Assembly (NCBI GenBank): GCA_023078685.1
Contig: JALGAS010000010.1
Location: forward strand, 124,001-188,000
DNA length: 64,000 nt
Reading direction: 5' to 3'
Origin: Neopestalotiopsis rosae
Taxonomy: Eukaryota > Ascomycota > Sordariomycetes > Amphisphaeriales > Sporocadaceae
Shown here: positions 12,291 to 23,970 of the stretch, in pieces
How the letters are laid out: every line of letters begins with the position of its first letter
Position numbering within the stretch: position 1 is the first letter of the stretch
Made by a program: the position numbers and the translations under genes
Notes under the pieces: model-generated
Database searches by the model: none
Seen by the model: only the letters and a program-made list of their open reading frames with translations
What the model was told of the DNA's origin: nothing

Positions 12291-12311
12291 GCCTAGGTGG
12301 CCTACCTAGGC
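12291..12311. promoter_or_regulatory. Perfect inverted repeat GCCTAGGT-5-ACCTAGGC
   Basis: Two 8 bp arms, GCCTAGGT and ACCTAGGC, flank the spacer GGCCT, about 220 bp before the ATG of the small membrane-protein gene. The symmetry suits a dimeric transcription factor. No known factor could be matched with certainty. Confidence 0.35.
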
Positions 12312-12532
12312 TTGTTGATCCCCCGCAAATTGAGCCCCAAATGGCCTTTTTGGAGTAAATACAAATATCGATTCATCGCCCGTTCCGTTGAGTCTCGTGG
12401 TCATATTTGTCATCCATTCGACTACTGTCTATCTATTCCAAATCGGCGTCTCCAGAGACATTCACTGCGCGTTTGTTACAATTCTTGCATCACTTATCTG
12501 CAGCGCCAAGGAAAGCATCCTGACCCTTCGCC

Positions 12533-12913
12533 ATGGCGTCATTCTTCAAAGAACTGAAGCCCCTCATGAACTCGACCATGGAGGCATCACATGCAATCAA
12601 CCGCACAGCACCGATACTGGCCTGGACGCAAGTTCTCATGATCGTCCTCTTGACTGGCATCTTCATGGCTTTATTTGGTCTGCTGGTCACCTTAAACCCA
12701 GATCTACAGGCCGAGCGACAGGAATTCATCACGCCTGCAGTACGAATGCTGCTTAAACATGGCGTCGCGTTGGCGCGAATAGCCGGGCGCGCGGCGGGAC
12801 ATTGCAAGGCTCTTTTCGCGTCACTCCCAGGCCGTCAATCAGGCGCGAAGAACACAACGGCCACTGAAAGTGAGAAGTCCGACGGCAAGAGGAGTGCAAA
12901 GAAGACTTCTTGA
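12533..12913 (+). CDS. Small single-span membrane protein, hypothetical
   Basis: A 126-residue protein from one exon. A hydrophobic segment at about residues 28-53 (around LAWTQVLMIVLLTGIFMALFG) is a clear transmembrane span. The N-terminal 27 residues are amphipathic and the C-terminal half is basic with a Lys/Ser/Thr-rich tail, so the tail probably faces the cytosol. There is no cleavable signal peptide and no recognised domain. Start context GCCATGG is good. Organelle location cannot be told from the sequence. Confidence 0.65.
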   Translation: MASFFKELKPLMNSTMEASHAINRTAPILAWTQVLMIVLLTGIFMALFGLLVTLNPDLQAERQEFITPAVRMLLKHGVALARIAGRAAGHCKALFASLPGRQSGAKNTTATESEKSDGKRSAKKTS

Positions 12914-13208
12914 TCCTATGGCAATGGATGTTGCGCACTGCAAATCCGGCGTGGCTAGGGAAAAGGACTTTGGTCGGATACACGCATTATCTCCCCGCCA
13001 ACTAATACAATCTGAAAATACAACCAAATTTTGATATCCTGAAAAAGACATGTACAATAAGAGTGTCAGAACATGTACCCTTGAAGACTCCCTGCCCAAA
13101 CGCCCCGGCTCAAAATCCTCATCACTAGCATAATACATTGTCGTCATTACATGTCATCTTACAACTCCCCTTTGCCAAGTATAACCTACCATCATCGATG
13201 AAAACTTC

Positions 13209-14379
13209 CTAACTCTGCACCAACCTCTCGATGCGCGACGACCGCGTCTCCCGCCGCCGCCCAATCTCGCTGGGATCATTGCTGAGGTCCTTGCCGCTCT
13301 CCGGGGGCTGGTAGAGATCATAGTCGACATGACTGACGTCGCCCTCGTTGTAGACGTCGGCGGCGGGGCGGGGCGCCGTGGTAGGCTTGATCTCGACCAG
13401 CGGGCCGTGCTCATCGCGGTCTTCGCCTTCGTTGAAGTAGAGCCGGTCGCTGTCGTGCAGGGAGGAGACGTCGCCCCACGCCGGTACCTGGTGCGTCTGC
13501 ACGTCGCCGGGCTGCTGGTGCATGGGCAGCATGTCCGGGTTGATGGGCTGCTGGTCCGCGGTCTGGCGGCGCTTGAAGGCGCCTAGGAACCCCCTCTTGC
13601 CTTCGCGGCGCTGGGGTGGGGGGCCGCGGTAGTCTGACTTGTTGATGTATTCACCGTCGGCGTCGCGGATGGGCCGCATCGCCCGGTGGCGCGTGCGGTT
13701 CATGTGAATCTCCAGGAAGATGGAGATGATGAAGAAAAGGCTGCATGTCAATGGTGCACACATTAGCAAAGAGCTATATTACCAGGTATGGCTGGCATAC
13801 AAATGGCACATGCAAGTGACCGTGTAATGGATGGTCCATCACTTGCGGCGGAACGAGAGACCGATAAAAGAAATTCACATACATGGCTACACATCCAGCG
13901 GCCAGACATACTGTCTCGAGTCGACAGGCCATCATGAATGTCGGCAATCCCACGCTGCCGATGACGCTCCCATTCGCATCGCTGGGAGTGGCCGCAGCAT
14001 CCCCCGTGCCAAAGACGGCGTTGACGTTGCTGCCGCTGCAGGAGCCGGCGCCGTCCTTGTTGGCGACGGCGACGTAGATGAAGCCCCCAATCAGGCCCGT
14101 GTCGAGGACCATGGCGATGAAGGAGGAGCCCGCGTGGCCGGCGCAGCAGCACACCAAGAGGAGCCCGATGATGGTGTACACTGTGCCGATGCCCGCAATG
14201 CCCTCGACGGCCTTGACGCCGGTGGGAACGGTCATTTTTCCTTTAATCATGGTTGCCAGAAAATAGGCGTAGATTCCTAGTACCACGACGGAGCAGACGA
14301 ATTGAACTCCGCGCAGAATCCATTGTACGCATTTGAGGCCGGCGATTCCTGATGACGACCCCATTATGATGACTTGCAA
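13209..14379 (-). CDS. MARVEL-domain four-span membrane protein
   Basis: Two exons, 13883-14379 and 13209-13740, joined through GTATGT and TGCAG sites with branch GCTAATG. They give about 342 residues, or 337 if the ATG at 14364 is used. Four hydrophobic spans fit a MARVEL domain: near VQFVCSVVVLGIYAYFLA, TVYTIIGLLLVCCCAG, FIAMVLDTGLIGGFIYVAVA and, across the splice, CLAAGCVAILFFIISIFL. The loop between spans three and four holds Cys-Ser-Gly-rich sequence and a potential glycosylation site. The C-terminal 160 residues are hydrophilic, Pro/Asp-rich and likely cytosolic. Fungal MARVEL proteins sit at the plasma membrane or eisosomes; that location is inferred. Reading through the intron would break span four. 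Confidence 0.82.
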
Positions 14380-15062
14380 TTCCGGCTTGTAGCCAGTTCC
14401 TTTATTGTGTGTTTTGAAAATCTAGTCGTTGCGCAGATTCAGAAAAGTAGAAATGGAATTCACAGACAATGATTGCCAGTCTGCGCGACAAACAGCTCAA
14501 TCATATGTAGAGACCCTATGTGCATACTGGGCATTTGACCCTGCGTAAATGATATGACGTCAATTTTCAATGATGGAGCAAGTTTGGTTGAGCCATGTCA
14601 TTGTCAGGGGTCTTTTGGTGTGTAAATAGGTATAATGGTCCGTGTTATGAATGTGACATTCATCTTGATTGGCATCATTGATCAACTGCCGAGTTTCAGA
14701 TATCGACATCCCTGTCATGCCTAACTGATATTGGGAGAAACTGAAGTGGCACCACTCTAGCAGAGATATACTCTACCGCTTGTCTTGCAACATTTTGAGC
14801 GTGTATGTATAAGGCTGATTTCGGCTCAGGATGATCAGACGGCGAAAACTCCGAAAAGGTAATAATGGTTCAGACCCTGAACCTATACTTGTGTGAGTAC
14901 AATTGACAACCAAGCTTGTTCCATTTTGAAATTATGGCCCTCCAAACTCATCGGTCGCGACAATGCGTAGGTATTTTTGATCATTTCATTTTCTTTTCAA
15001 TATATACAAAGGAATTGATACTAGTGATCAGTATGCGGACATCTGATTGATGGCAAAACACA
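14380..15062. other. Intergenic region
   Basis: About 680 bp between two minus-strand genes, holding the MARVEL gene promoter and the 3' end of the rhodopsin-like gene. No coding frame, RNA gene or repeat was recognised. Confidence 0.5.
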
Positions 15063-16712
15063 TCATACAGGACTATCATCGACTCGCGCGTCTTGATGTA
15101 GTCCTTGTACCGGTTGCAAAGTCCATGGGTCTCCTATATCTCCAGTATTCTCTTCAGAACTGACATGGTACGATGTTTCCACGACGACATCATTCGACCT
15201 TACCGGCACAATCGGATTGGTGTTTTCCAAAATGAACTCCTCGCTGCCGTGACAACTCCTCGCAATGTCGTCCTTGGTGCGGGTATTTAGGCTCTCAGCA
15301 AACGTCTGCGTCATGCCCCACGGGGTAAATGCGCCGTTCCAAGTCGACTTGCTGCGCGCGCCACCCTGTCCGGAAATGGTGTTGGAATTGGTCTTTCGGC
15401 TGAACCGCCGCGTCGGCGCCGGGCCCCGCCAGAAGGTCCTGGTAAAGGCGGGCGACAGGATCGGGATGTTGGCCGCGACGATGCCGATGATGGTCTCGCG
15501 CACGCCCCAGCGGTTGATGTTGACGGCGCTCGGGTTGGACCCGACGGTGAGGACGACCCTGATGATGGCTGCTGCTATGACGAAGAAGCCTGTGCAGATG
15601 AGCATGCCGACGAGTAGCTTCTTCTTGATCGAAACTCTGAGCTGCCACAGGATTGGAAGCGGAACAGCCAGGATAGCCATGTCGGTTCTAGAAATGGATT
15701 AGCACGCGATCCTCGATTTCATCTCGGGTGGGCGAGAAAACGGTCGTACATGACATTAAGAACGGCTATCGAAATGAAGTTTTGCTTTCGAAAAGTACAT
15801 TGTGCTAAATCCTAGTTAGCATAGGCTGGTTCTGAGCGTGAACTCAGGACATCACTTACGGCCTGGATCAGGCACGACTCTGGTCAATCGTTAGCAGTGT
15901 TTTATGCCGTGATGCCAATGGAGACTTACTGCCAGTTTGTATATATGGGAGAACAGCTCAAACAAACCTAAGTCGAGTCAATTTCATTTTCTCAGCCACG
16001 CGAACGGGATTCCTTACCGTTAAAACAACGGCGCAATAGGATATTCCACATGCCCACAACAGCCAGTTGACGAGTCGCGATTGCCATAGACCCATGGTCA
16101 TACGCTGGTAAAAACACAACATGGCGCCCTTAAGACACCATATCAACGCTGGATATGTCCACCATGCCGCCCACTGACTTTTGGATCCAATCGTGTATTG
16201 CGCTATTTCCGCCTCAGAAAGAGCTTTTGTCACATGCTTGTTAGCATACAGACCCAATGTTGCTATGTCAAGGGATTGAACATACTTCGGATGCGCTGGA
16301 AATTAGATGCTTCGACATTCGTTCCTGTCCAGTCTGCAAAATATTTAACAAACATTCGTGATAATATATGGTGATATGATACGTACAGGTAATGTCCACC
16401 AACACGGCATCACCAGTGTATAGTAGGATGAGCATGAAGGCAAAGAAATCGTCCCACTGGAACCCTCGGAATCCAACAGTCTTTATCCGTACAGTAAAGC
16501 GCGCAACAAAGACCAGTAGCCCTATTCCATAAAGAGTCCATACTTCGATGAGAAACTAGACGCGCCACGAATTAGTCCCTGTCCCCGAAAATAAAATGTG
16601 TCGCGTAAGACAATGTCTCAGGAACGACGCGCGCTTGACGATGAGTGAGACTTACCGAGTCCGAACGTTCCAATCCCGTATCCGAGATGGGGCCCAACAG
16701 GTTACCAAGCAT
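15063..16712 (-). CDS. Fungal rhodopsin-domain (SAT4-like) 7TM protein, eight exons
   Basis: Integral membrane protein of the large fungal family related to SAT4/rhodopsin-domain proteins. Exons fitted by phase: 16656-16712, 16387-16555, 16286-16333, 16018-16223, 15930-15967, 15860-15879, 15750-15804 and 15063-15687, about 405 residues. Family-type segments appear in order: GFQWDDFFAFM, YWTGTNVEAS, YTIGSKSQWAAWW, LKGAMLCFYQR, NWQVVPDPGPQCTF, VLNVMTD/ITDMAILAVPLP and a last span near IIGIVAANIPILSP. Seven spans can be counted and the C-terminal 110 residues are hydrophilic. Two exons are very short (38 and 20 nt) and one intron uses an AAAAG acceptor, so automatic models may truncate it. The family has no retinal-binding lysine that I could place here. 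Ligand and role are unknown. Confidence 0.8.
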
Positions 16713-19417
16713 TGTGTCCCTTGGGAGAATCCAACGATTCCATTTGTCTTGTCAAAAGAGTGACGCTCGATGAAGCGATCGCGAGTTGTACGATGGATCT
16801 TCATGCAACTTGGGACCGGTTCCTGCATGGGGGAATACCCAAGTTTAAATCCATACGTCCATGCGTCCACGCGGCAAAGGCGCACCAGTCCGTGAGACCG
16901 GTTAAGACGGGTACCTGAGGAAGTGGTGTAGTACTAAAGGTAACTAGTCAAGGCAGTGTATTGTTGTCACTTGTCAAGTATGAAGCATTAAAAGAATCCG
17001 GAGGACACCAGGAAGTATGTAGTTTGAGAATTGGATGGGAAACTACCCCTTTGCAGAGGCAAAAAGTCGACCATGGGAAAGCCTTACAGACACAAGAAGA
17101 GCAATGGCATCGCAACACCAAGGGCGGAACCATGTGGTCATCCAAGAGCCCATTCGTGTGCTTTAGTGCCAAGTTCTTGTCTGCCGTCAGCCAATGCCAA
17201 CGGCCATGCATCCTTGGCATCAAATCGAGACGGGTTTTGACGCCGCTCGCGATCTAGTAGTTGACTAAGTGACAATCTCTTCCCACACCTAGCAGCTGGC
17301 AGCCAGAAATTCTGCCCAGGTAGGCTGGTAGGTAGCCTTGGTAGGCCCTTTGGAACGGAAGTTCTTCCTGATCTACCACCAAGAAAGCCACTGTCGGCAC
17401 TAAGATGATGGAAAAGGTGGTTGCCGCTAAGTAAATACAGTTTGAGCTATACTGCAAATCTTGCGAAATACTGCGTGCGGGGGTGGAGAGGCCACCGAGT
17501 CCACCCTCTGCTATGCTCTATTAGTCCAGGACAAAGCGGAATTTTTCGATACTGATCCCAGATTGACTCGAGATCTCGCTGTAATAGCCAGTGATAGCCA
17601 CGGATACGGCGGGTCTCACGTTACATGCTAGCATTCGATTGCTGACGGTGGTCCGCTACATACTCGAGCTACGCTCACAGTCCGGAGATGTTACTATCGT
17701 GCATGCCACTATGGCTGGTACAGTTGTGGCGCAGGACCATCCAGTACAGTTTGATTCCGGCCTGTGCGAAGCTTGCGAGGCAACGAAGCAAAGTCAAAGG
17801 GGAATGTTCCAAAGTTCCATGTGAAGCAGCATGGCAATCACAGAGATAGTGAAGCAACTCCTCTCACGTGCGGAAGATCAATCATATGCAATTCTCATCC
17901 AAAACAATGGGAATTGTCAAAGTTCACTTGCTGCAGAAACAAATTGACCATGAGTATAATTGAGATCAGGTGCTAGTTCATAGATCATGCAAGGATCTAC
18001 GAGTGAACCTGGCTCTCGATTTACTGAAACCGAACATCTTCTGATTCTGTGTCATAGAACGTTGAAGTGGTTCCCACGTAAGCAAGTGCGTCTGGTGATT
18101 CGACTCTTGGCAGTACGAATTGAAGGGAAGCCGTCCTCCCGAGATTTGTCGCTGGAAAGGCCCCCGTCCCCCGAGTCATAGACCACGGCCAACGGCGCGC
18201 AACACCCAGATACTAATTTGGAGGGTCCACGGACCATTTACAACGATCATTTCCGGAAGTACGGATACTAATGACGACAGAAAAACGTGGTTCTTAAAAC
18301 AAAAGAGAGGCTGAGCGCGGCATTCGGTGCGATCGTTGGATCGGAAGCTACGAAACTCAAAAACTCCCATATCATTACTCGGACTATTGTCGCGATTAAT
18401 TAGGAAGTCAGATTGAGTTGAAAGTGCTGCTACAAGGCATTCTCTTTGTATGATTCGACTCTTTGCTTTTCATGTTATAGTAGGTTGGGTTGTAGTCAAC
18501 GTTCACATGTCTCTGTTTCAAAATACGACCAAGACTGAATATTGCGATGAAAATACTGCAGTGCTTCTTCGACGTCATCCCACGTCTTGCATTAAGAGCG
18601 TTGGAATGGGAAAAGTGTTGCTTATTAAGTTTCGCAAGATAACAGACCTTGAGACCAGCACGACAAGCCTTGGCGCCGACTGATTCGCATCCAAGCTATT
18701 GCCACTATTGAACGATGCCCTCAACAAAGGGACCATCAACTTATAGAGGCGAATGTATGTGTTGTATCTGGGGTAGTACTAATGTTTGGTACTAGCTCAG
18801 GGGATTTTAGCGACTATTCGCGACGGTCAACTCCAGTGACTGGGATGGGCCCTGTCTGTCTAAAGTGCCTGTGTCGTGATGACTGTCCATCAAACGGGAT
18901 ATAGTTCGTGGCACCCCATATTGTCGGCCACTGTCTGCATAGCGACTACCTCAAACCAGTAGCTGCGCAAATAAAAAAGGGCTGACCATCGCTATTTCGT
19001 GCAAGATAATGCGGACTTGAAACATGTCTTACGTGCACATCGTGTCTTTTCCATCATTCTTCTCAATTCAGGCCGTGGGCAGAGCCGTAACCATAGCATT
19101 TCCAGGACCAAATATGTGTTATCAATTGATGCTTGCCAGACGTTACCGTCGTCTAATTTTGAGGTATCTATGTCATATCCCATGAGAAAAAATTCAACCA
19201 TATGCGCCCAAATAATGATGTTCTGTCGTGATACCGGTGATGAACCCGGCGCGTAACGAGTGCCTCGTCTTCTTCAACGCCGTTATATGCCAAATCAATA
19301 ACGCCGACTCTCCAAGATCGATAAAAGGCATCGCTCCTTGATGCTAACCAAATGCGCGCACTTTTCGGAATAATATCCGGTGACGTTCTTTCGTCTCCGT
19401 GTTGTGATGGTTTGCAG
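16713..19417. other. Long intergenic region, 2.7 kb
   Basis: Upstream of the rhodopsin-like gene and downstream of the next minus-strand gene. Short frames exist (for example at 16961-17257 and 18992-19201), but none has recognisable domains or convincing splice partners. Tandem GGTAGG-like words occur at about 17318-17345. Confidence 0.45.
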
Positions 19418-20840
19418 TTACTTGCTGCCCACCTGCTTCACCCTTTTCCTGGGCCAAGCATCGGCTTGGCTGGTTTTGGCTGCCCTCTTCTTCGGGTTTT
19501 CCTTGTCCATCTGTTCTCGCTCCGTGGCCAGGTTGCGATGAGCTTTAAGCATGTATTCGGTTTTTTCGTAGTCTTTCTGAAGACGTCTCCAGAGGCTCTG
19601 CAACGCCCTCTTTCTGAATAAACTAGCATCGCCCATGGCTTGAATTTCGTTTGGCATCGGGGTGACCCGGAGTCTTTCCAGCTCGGCATCTAAGTCTCTC
19701 GTGGGCGTTGTAAACTGAATGTCGTCGGGGCCGCCGGTCCCGTGTTCCACGTTTGCCCAGACAACATTGTGATATCGCGCAGCAGCATCATCGTAGAATC
19801 TTCGGAATAGCTCCAAGCCCTCTGGTGTCATGAGCGCATGCGCGTCCTCCCACTCGGTAGTTTCAGCGTGGCCACCCGTGTTCCACCAGCGCACCTCGCA
19901 ACGAGGTCCCTCAAGGAACCATTGAACCTTTGTAATCTCCTGCACTCGCCACAACAACCGACCCATGGCATCGTATCGAGGTAAGAGATACTTGCGCAGC
20001 GTCCCCAGACGATAGTCCATGGTGCGATCGAGCCGGCTTTGCTGAAGTACGGCAGCTCGAGTGTGCGTGGCTAGACTCACGGGGTTGAAGCCGCACGGCC
20101 GGTCTGTTCCGCTGATATCCAGGCGGGCAAAGTCGACCGCTTGCTTCCAGGACTTCACATCGTCTCTCCGGGTCGTTGCCGAGGCCTGGGCACAGGCGGG
20201 CATGCTGCGGTTGAGGGCATCGAGAACTGCAGGCAAGTCTCTCAGGCTGGAACAATTTTTTAACACAGTGACTCCATGCTTGTAGAGAGTGGTAGCCGGC
20301 CTGGCCCGAGGATTGCCGGACGGCGGCGACCTTTGCGTCGCAGTGATGTGTCGAATTGCATTGCGACGTTCCGGTGTGATTGCGACCATGAATGGCACCA
20401 GATCCTGAACGTCAAATTGGAAGTGATTGATGCGGTAGAAGACGGGATAGCGTCTCAGCTCTTCATAAAACTGCTTGCAGGTCAAGTTCAGCGACACAAC
20501 GGCGAGTCGCTCGCTGTCCCGACTCTCCCAGAAATAGTCGCGATTGCCAGGATGATTATGGACGGGTACCTGCTCACGCTCTCCCCAGGTGAACTTGTTT
20601 GAGCATTCGGCGATTTGGCGCGGCACGATTGCCTTGTCGAGCTTGACGGCATATTCATAAATTATGAGCCGTAGCTATCGATAGAGTCGTTAGTATATGA
20701 AACTTGTAGTGGAGTGCGAGCCCGTTTCCATACGTCGGCCTCTCTGTGCGTGTAATACTTACATCAACTGGGATGCCGCATAGTGAGGGAAAGGGGCGCC
20801 TTCTATCAGGTACGTCGAAGGTAATGTTTGCGGATTGCAT
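19418..20840 (-). CDS. Fungal F-box/DUF-type hypothetical protein
   Basis: Two exons: 20763-20840 and 19418-20674, with a GTAAGT donor and a GATAG acceptor preceded by ACTAACG. They give about 444 residues. The splice rebuilds the opening FPSLCGIPVDLRLIIYEYAV, which matches the helical LPxEIRxxIYEY module at the start of many fungal F-box-like proteins. After it comes LAVVSLNLTCKQFYEE, another signature of this group. The rest is mixed helical with conserved-looking tryptophans and a basic C-terminus with two nuclear-signal-like clusters (PKKRAAK and PRKRVK). Such proteins may be SCF adaptors, but this class is poorly characterised and the target is unknown. Without the first exon the conserved start is lost. 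Confidence 0.72.
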
Positions 20841-23399
20841 TGCCGCTTGATCCCTGGAGGGACTACAGCTGGCTGGGTGCCAGAAAAGTGCGTAGGGACC
20901 AATGTACTAATGCAGGTTTGCATAGGATGAACAATGGATGAACTGATCAGGTTGAGAGACGGAAAAACAGAATCCAGGACGAGGTCTTTTGGAAGAGAGG
21001 TTATTGGTGTGTTCAATAGACACCGTCAATGAGAAGCGCACTTCCGTTTTCTCTTGCGGAAACACAGTCGTCCGTTGTCCTCACGGGACGCCCACTTTGC
21101 CGTCAATGTATATATTGGTGGGTTGTATCGGGGAGGGGAGATGCCAGAAGAGGGGATGTCGCTTGCAGGGTGCCAACGTGGACAACAAGTATCTGCACTC
21201 CTTTTTGAGATTCACGATATGTATGGTTTGGTTTGATGTCAACCTGAGATCTTCACCCGGTAGATATGTGAAGAAGAGGGAGGGAGAAAAAATCTCGAGA
21301 TCGTCATACCAGAATTGGACAAAACTCGGCAAGAAACCAATTCACTACGGATCGGGCAAGCCGCGCTTGGCTGACGAAGGTCGTGAAAAAAGAGCGCCTC
21401 CATATTCAAAGAGCGCTAGATGAGCCTTTAGAAGAAGATCCGGCTTTTAAGGGACCGCAGATGCGGAAAGCCTGCAAAGCCTGAAGGGTACTGACTGTAC
21501 AGCACACTCACTCCCGGAGATAGAAAAAAGCCAACAGTCGGAATGGGATCACCCTTGTATGCTCTAGTCGAAGTTAAAAAAACCCATATGCTCGGCGCAA
21601 ATCCGAGTCCTGAGCGCGGAAACAAGAGCCTGGAGCCAGGCAAGTGCCAGGGCGACGCCAGGGATGGGAGGTGCCGTACAGTAGTCGTGTGGGTTGGGGG
21701 TTGAAATTGGGACGACGACGACGACGACTACTGTTCTCTGTCTGGTATCTGCTTGCGTTTACTCTGGGGCGCGCATCTGCGGTTCGCACTGGCGATATCC
21801 AATGAGAGGCGCTAGCCCCAGCACTCAGCATGAAACGAGCGGAAGTTCAGCACCTCGGTTTCGCCGGTCTCAAGCGAGGCGCTCGCTCGGCGCTCGCTCA
21901 TAGAAGAGACAGACAAGAACGGACCCTCAAAACCACAGCACTGCACTGTAAAAAAAGCACTGACAGCGACCGGGAGAATACAAGTCCTAGGGTGGAAAAC
22001 GTCTTCGACTTCCGCGTTTCTTGACGATTGTAAGGAGGGGCCCGCTCTCGGTACTGTATTGCGAGTCATGACGCTGCTGCTGCGGTCGCATTTTTGGCTG
22101 CGCCCAGTGGTTTAATCTCGAGCCATGAGCCATGAACCCTTGCGATCGACGAACCTGTTTGGGGAGGTAAGGGACGGGGAGGTTTTCCGCGTTCGTGATC
22201 TTGGTCGACAAGTTGTATCCCGAATACGTACGCGCCGGGACATTACTGAGAGCACTATAAAATACCTGGCTTGTCTGGGCTGATTCTGGACCCTGACGAG
22301 TGAAACCATGCCATAGGCTCGACATGCTGTTGGCAGTTTGACCATTTGGGTATGTAGGTGGCGTCGGTGAGTGGAAACTCTGACAGTGCCGGAGTTGGAA
22401 CCAGAGCATCCGCTATTTTGATGTTCAACGCCTTCTGAACGCCAGTACGCCAAGTTTCCGATATGCCGAGCGTACTTGTGTACTAGGCCAGTGCCACCTT
22501 CTAATCTTTTCACGATTGGAAAATTCGGTTTACTCACGATCGAAGATTCGCGGGGTTCCCTCCCTAGTGAAGGGTCTGCGTCGTCGGAGCTGCAAACAAG
22601 ATGGCCGCTCCAGCCAAGTCTGCTTGCCTACATGGTGGTGATGATGGTGATTGGCGACATCCGAGCTGAATGCAAGACTGCGAATTGTCATTGTAATACC
22701 TGCCATTTGTTTGGGCGATTGTGCTTGCCGCATACAACGTTGTGTTTGGGCGGGGGGTTACTGAGAAGCTCGGCCAAGTTAGGTAGTTGCATAGCTAGCG
22801 ATAAGTCACAAGCTTGTACGAGCATCGATGTACTTTGTAGGCAGGAAGCTGACACACCATTTGGTCTGCGCTATGGAAGTAATTCAGTTAGACCTTAAGT
22901 AATCGCCGCCCTCCTCTATCATTGATCAAAAGTGCATGTGGTCGAGGTGGTGTTGAAATCAATATCATTACTTGAATTTGATTATACATAGATTGAACAC
23001 TACCTGGTAGTAGCGGGAGACTATGACATCGGCGTGCCATATACTAGCGCCCGTCCACTGTCAACCACCAAAATGTGTACGTCTACCCTGCCTCGCCTGC
23101 CTGTCGTCGAAGCACAGAGGTGCCGTCAATCCGGCAGTCAGTGTCCGCCATTAAGAAGCCCATCAGCGCCAGCACTAATCAGCGCTTTGTTAACGTTCCC
23201 GTCGTTTCCACAGCCATTAATGGGTAACTATTGATTACTCCCGCTTTCCGAAATTCCAAACCTTGCTCCACCGCGCCCGAGGGAAAAAGAAAGTCGTAAT
23301 CCGTGTCAGTTATGTTACAGTAGTTCATGATTCGTCGTCTGCCGCTTCTGCAATATGGTATCGCTTGTCGGTAGTGCCTGATTCGTCTTAAATGAAGAT
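20841..23399. other. Gene-poor region, 2.6 kb
   Basis: No frame here shows a recognisable domain or a consistent splice model. It contains a short GAC triplet repeat and several TATA-like words (for example near 21108 and 22255) with no supported gene downstream. Confidence 0.45.
21711..21728 (+). repeat. (GAC)6 triplet microsatellite
   Basis: Six perfect GAC units in non-coding sequence. No associated gene was recognised. Confidence 0.8.
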
Positions 23400-23793
23400 T
23401 TATTCTTTCTTCCAAGCAGACTTAATTGCCCCCGTCATTGAGAAGCCACCGAGAAGCCATTGATCTGAGTGGCGGCCGCAATGGGTGTGACGATTCTTGT
23501 TGGACGACGTCGACTTGGTAGATTTGGCTGAGCTGGACGAATACTGGCGCATCGGGGTAGCTCTTTCCGCATGTGAGCTAGAAGAGCTGTTTCTTGAATA
23601 TTCGTACGCCCACTCGTGAGAATATGACTACAACGCTGGTTAGATGTCGTATTCATTTTGCGATATGCTTGCACCAAGAACTTACAAAGTCGGATCCAAA
23701 AGAATCTTGTCGTTGAGTGCCAGGATGGATAGCACTATGCGGAAGTGGGGCAGAGGCTTCACTGCCTTTCTTGGAGGACCGGCCGGAACCCAT
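23400..23793 (-). CDS. Small two-exon gene, 111-residue hypothetical protein
   Basis: Found by splicing: exon 1 23686-23793 (36 codons) and exon 2 23400-23627. They are joined through GTAAGT and TTGTAG with branch ATCTAAC, in phase 0. The protein starts MGSGRSSKKGSEAS. Its middle is rich in Ser, Arg and Tyr, followed by a Ser/Lys run. It ends in a compact, probably folded or binding C-terminus with CGRHSDQWLLGGFS and a basic tail. There is no signal peptide or membrane span, though MGSGRSSKK could be an N-myristoylation-like start (Gly2, Ser6). A TATAAAT box lies about 170 bp upstream. The family could not be named. Each exon alone is below usual ORF length, so it is easily overlooked. Confidence 0.68.
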
Positions 23794-23963
23794 GGTTGTG
23801 ATAGGTCCAGGTGTGCGAGGTCGGTATCAGTATTGATGGATGAAAAGACTGATGGTTCTTCGGCTTGCACTCTCTGAGAGCGGATGTCTTTGATGTGTTG
23901 AGGTCTATGCACAGAAACCAAGAGATTCTGTGTGTGTGTGTAGACTAGGGAGAAGACCTCAGG

Positions 23964-23970
23964 ATTTATA
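23964..23970 (-). promoter_or_regulatory. TATA box of the small two-exon gene
   Basis: TATAAAT on the minus strand, about 170 bp before the ATG at 23793, with a TG-dinucleotide run between. Position and sequence suit a fungal core promoter. Confidence 0.5.

Larger units (their letters stand above)
11322..12532. other. Intergenic region, divergent promoters
   Basis: Between a minus-strand and a plus-strand gene. It contains AT-rich blocks and two palindromic CCTAGG-type elements, annotated separately. No coding frame was accepted. Confidence 0.5.

Noticed and set aside
18992..19201. 69-codon minus-strand frame starting MVEFFLMGYDIDTSKLDD
   Set aside because: Begins like a protein but ends in random sequence, with no splice partner on either side; at most a relic.
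20989..21423. 144-codon plus-strand frame beside the F-box-type gene
   Set aside because: Covers the promoter of the minus-strand gene, has no domain, and ends in low-quality basic sequence.
21703..23399. Search for a transposon or repeat element in the gene-poor stretch
   Set aside because: No transposase-like frame, terminal inverted repeat or target-site duplication was found; only a GAC microsatellite.
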